Both the position numbers and the translations under genes were made by a program. Below the pieces are notes generated by a model. That model was given only the letters and a program-made list of their open reading frames with translations, was not told the DNA's origin and ran no database searches. A DNA stretch of 64,000 nt from Clostridiales bacterium (lineage in GTDB: Bacteria > Bacillota > Clostridia > Saccharofermentanales > Saccharofermentanaceae). Below are positions 61,870 through 64,000 of this stretch, piece by piece; position 1 is the stretch's first letter, and every line of letters begins with the position of its first letter. Location: contig JAFSPU010000012.1 of NCBI GenBank assembly GCA_017451265.1, positions 348,445 to 412,444 of the forward strand, read 5' to 3'.

Positions 61870-62349
61870 ATGGCTGAAGAGAAGAATAACGTATTTACCA
61901 GCGAAGGTTTTCAGAGACTGCAGGACGAGCTTTCCGAGAGAAAGACTACTGTAACTGCTGAGATCACTGCAAGACTTGCTGAGGCAAGAGCACAGGGTGA
62001 CCTCTCAGAGAACTCTGAGTACGATGACGCCAAAGAAGCACAGGCTAAGAACGAAGCACGTATCAAGGAGATCGAGGCTTTGCTCAAGGACGCTATCGTT
62101 CTTTCCGATGACGACATCTCCAAGACAAACGTTTCGCTCGGTTCCACAGTTACACTTCGCGATGAGGAGACAAAGGAAGAAGTTGAGTACAGCATCGTAA
62201 ATGCTACTGAGGAGGACATCTTCGAGAACCGTCTTTCCGTTGACTCTCCTGTAGGTAAGGCCATCGTCGGTAAGAAGAAGGGCCAGACAGTTACAGTTAC
62301 AACACCCGCAGGCGCATTCAAGTACAAGATTGTTAAGATCGGTAAGTAA
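61870..62349 (+). CDS. greA: Transcription elongation factor GreA
   Basis: The 159-residue protein has the GreA layout: an N-terminal coiled-coil hairpin with FQRLQDEL, and the tip region ARAQGDLSENSEYDDAKEAQ bearing the acidic residues that act in the RNA polymerase secondary channel. The C-terminal FKBP-like domain ends with SPVGKAIVGKKKGQTV. It rescues backtracked polymerase by stimulating transcript cleavage. It precedes lysS, a common arrangement. Confidence 0.97.
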   Translation: MAEEKNNVFTSEGFQRLQDELSERKTTVTAEITARLAEARAQGDLSENSEYDDAKEAQAKNEARIKEIEALLKDAIVLSDDDISKTNVSLGSTVTLRDEETKEEVEYSIVNATEEDIFENRLSVDSPVGKAIVGKKKGQTVTVTTPAGAFKYKIVKIGK

Positions 62350-62377
62350 TTTATTTACCGGTCGTAAACTTACAATT

Positions 62378-62406
62378 TGGCGCGAGAATTGAGTCGCGCC
62401 ATTTTT
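62378..62406 (+). terminator. Intrinsic terminator between greA and lysS
   Basis: TGGCGCGA (62378-62385) and TCGCGCCA (62394-62401) form an 8-bp stem with an eight-base loop, followed by TTTTT. Confidence 0.92.
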
Positions 62407-62450
62407 AGCGTTAAGAACAAGAATAAGACAGAACAGACGGGAGACCAGTT

Positions 62451-64000
62451 ATGGCAAGTGAGATCGAAGTAAGAGTGGAGAAGTTTAATAATCTCAAGGA
62501 AGCGGGCAAGAACCCTTTTGAGATCACTAAGTTTGACCAGACACACCATACAGATGAAGCGAAGGCTTTATACGAAGAGCTTGAGGCGCAGCTTCTCGGC
62601 GACAGACCCGAGGTCGATGTTGAAGGCCTCGAGGAGCAGGAAGCAAGAGCTAAGAAGAAGGCTGATTATGAAGAGCGCAGAGCCATCATGGATGCTAAGC
62701 CTATCAACGTATCTGTTGCAGGACGAATGATGTTCAAGCGTGTCATGGGCAAGGCTTCCTTCATGTCTTTAAGAGATCTTAAGGGCAACATCCAGGTCTA
62801 TGTAGCACGTGATGCGATCGGCGAGGAGCCGTATGCAGACTTTAAGAAGTCTGACGTGGGAGATATCTACGGTGTCGAAGGATATCTGTTCAGAACAATG
62901 ACGGGTGAGATATCCGTTCATGCAAATAAGATCACATTGCTGTCAAAGAGCCTTCAGCCGCTTCCCGAGAAGTTCCACGGCCTTACTGATACAGAGATCA
63001 GATACCGTCAAAGATATACAGACCTTATCTGCAATCCCGAGGTCAAGGACACATTCGTAAAGCGTTCACAGATCATCAAGGAGATTCGTAACTTCCTGGA
63101 TTCGAGAAACTTCATGGAAGTAGAGACACCTATGCTCGTAAGCAATGCGGGAGGTGCTGCTGCAAGGCCTTTCGAGACACATTACAATGCGCTCGATGAG
63201 GATGTTAAGCTTCGTATCTCACTGGAGCTTTATCTTAAGAGACTTATCGTCGGCGGACTCGAGAGAGTTTACGAGATCGGCCGTGTGTTCCGTAACGAGG
63301 GTGTTGATACACGTCATAACCCTGAGTTCACACTGATGGAGCTTTATCAGGCATATACGGACTACGAGGGCATGATGGAGCTCACGGAGTCCATGTTCAG
63401 ATATCTCGCGCAGAAGGTTCTCGGCACGACTAAGTTCAAGTACGGCGATATCGAGCTCGACTTCGGCAAGCCGTTCGAGAGAATGACAATGAACGATGCC
63501 ATCAAGAAGTATGCAGGCATCGACTTCGATACAGTTAAGAGTGACGAAGAGGCCAAGGCACTTGCCAAGGAGCATCACATCGAGTTCGAGGACAGACATA
63601 CGAAGGGCGACATCGTTAATCTCTTCTTCGAAGAGTTCTGCGAGAAGAACCTGATACAGCCTACATTTATCATGGATCACCCCCTCGCGATCTCACCTCT
63701 TACCAAGAGGAAGCCGGACGATCCGGAGAAGGTCGAGAGATTCGAGCTGTTCATCAATACGTGGGAGATGTGTAATGCTTACTCCGAGCTTAACGATCCT
63801 ATCGATCAGCGCGAGAGATTCGCAGCTCAGGATGCCGCATTCGAAGCGGGCGACGAAGAGGCAAATCACACAGATGAGGACTTCCTCAACGCACTTGAGA
63901 TCGGTATGCCTCCTACGGGCGGTATCGGCTACGGTATCGACCGTCTCGTAATGCTGCTGACGGACAGTGCAAGCATTAGGGATGTTCTGTTATTCCCGAC
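62451..64000 (+). CDS. lysS: Lysyl-tRNA synthetase, class II (3' end outside the window)
   Basis: The frame runs from ATG 62451 (GGGAG upstream) to the window edge, about 516 residues, including almost all of the usual length. The N-terminal OB-fold anticodon domain (about 55-175) contains VAGRMMFKRVMGKASFMSLRD. Class II motif 2 (GRVFRNEGVDTRHNPEFTLMELYQAY) and motif 3 (GGIGYGIDRLVMLLT) are present. It charges tRNA-Lys. The window ends just after motif 3. Confidence 0.97.
   Translation, partial: MASEIEVRVEKFNNLKEAGKNPFEITKFDQTHHTDEAKALYEELEAQLLGDRPEVDVEGLEEQEARAKKKADYEERRAIMDAKPINVSVAGRMMFKRVMGKASFMSLRDLKGNIQVYVARDAIGEEPYADFKKSDVGDIYGVEGYLFRTMTGEISVHANKITLLSKSLQPLPEKFHGLTDTEIRYRQRYTDLICNPEVKDTFVKRSQIIKEIRNFLDSRNFMEVETPMLVSNAGGAAARPFETHYNALDEDVKLRISLELYLKRLIVGGLERVYEIGRVFRNEGVDTRHNPEFTLMELYQAYTDYEGMMELTESMFRYLAQKVLGTTKFKYGDIELDFGKPFERMTMNDAIKKYAGIDFDTVKSDEEAKALAKEHHIEFEDRHTKGDIVNLFFEEFCEKNLIQPTFIMDHPLAISPLTKRKPDDPEKVERFELFINTWEMCNAYSELNDPIDQRERFAAQDAAFEAGDEEANHTDEDFLNALEIGMPPTGGIGYGIDRLVMLLTDSASIRDVLLFP

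Noticed and set aside
1-64000. Mobile elements or CRISPR arrays
   Set aside because: No transposase, integrase, phage gene or regularly spaced repeat-spacer pattern was seen.

Overview
The window is gene-dense chromosomal DNA of moderate GC, probably from an anaerobic member of the Clostridia (Bacillota). The evidence is AGGAGG-type ribosome binding sites, sigma-A-like promoters, intrinsic terminators, a DUF4364 regulator, a DUF6465 AAKKP-repeat protein, the adjacent radical-SAM pair TIGR03960/TIGR03936, a two-gene SufC/SufB-like Fe-S system, and a TPP riboswitch in front of thiT. A GH51 arabinofuranosidase, a membrane-anchored GH5 cellulase, a second surface protein with a related binding-like module and a GQSNM carbohydrate esterase suggest a plant-polysaccharide user from gut, rumen or digester. 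A species cannot be named. I see no insertion sequence, prophage, integrase or CRISPR array.

Layout. 1-8 kb: the end of an HD-GYP c-di-GMP phosphodiesterase, a CDF metal exporter and a NUDIX hydrolase, a Gly/His-rich TPM-like membrane protein, a Na/Pi cotransporter behind a terminator-like hairpin, and a GH51/acetyltransferase pair on the minus strand. 8.7-16.8 kb: a zinc-ribbon membrane protein and small partner, a membrane-bound alpha/beta hydrolase, a low-molecular-weight phosphatase, ThrH, a degenerate iron-ADH-fold protein, CCA-adding enzyme and an orphan pseudopilin. 16.8-21.7 kb: a complete peptide-type ABC importer. 21.9-28.5 kb: a zinc-ribbon coiled-coil protein, an EF-G paralogue lacking the usual G3 histidine, and an ArsR/HMA/P-type ATPase metal-efflux operon with a clear double operator. 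28.6-35.1 kb: a GT-C-like membrane protein, Ddl, a YhiN-type flavoprotein, a dCMP deaminase and a PaaK-like ligase.

35.1-41.8 kb is the most unusual coding region. It holds a GH5 enzyme with a C-terminal membrane anchor, then a likely operon of a single-pass protein carrying a related extracellular module, a 69-residue protein, a disordered cytosolic protein sharing SPF and P[IV]KRP motifs with the tail of the surface protein, an SDR oxidoreductase and a carbohydrate esterase. 41.8-42.3 kb has tRNA-Thr(GGT) followed by direct and nested inverted repeats. 42.3-47.1 kb is a minus-strand run: amino-acid ABC importer, Yip1-like protein, GGDEF diguanylate cyclase, and a separate DUF4364 gene.

47.2-64 kb carries the SmsC/SmsB pair, Pgi, the radical-SAM pair (apparently on a leaderless mRNA), a MarR/ACP/lipid-kinase unit, a GT8 transferase, the AAKKP-repeat protein, a hexapeptide acetyltransferase, aminopeptidase P, a hydrolase-like protein without its serine nucleophile, the TPP riboswitch with thiT, a Tritrichomonas-type IMP dehydrogenase, GreA and the start of LysS, which runs off the window.
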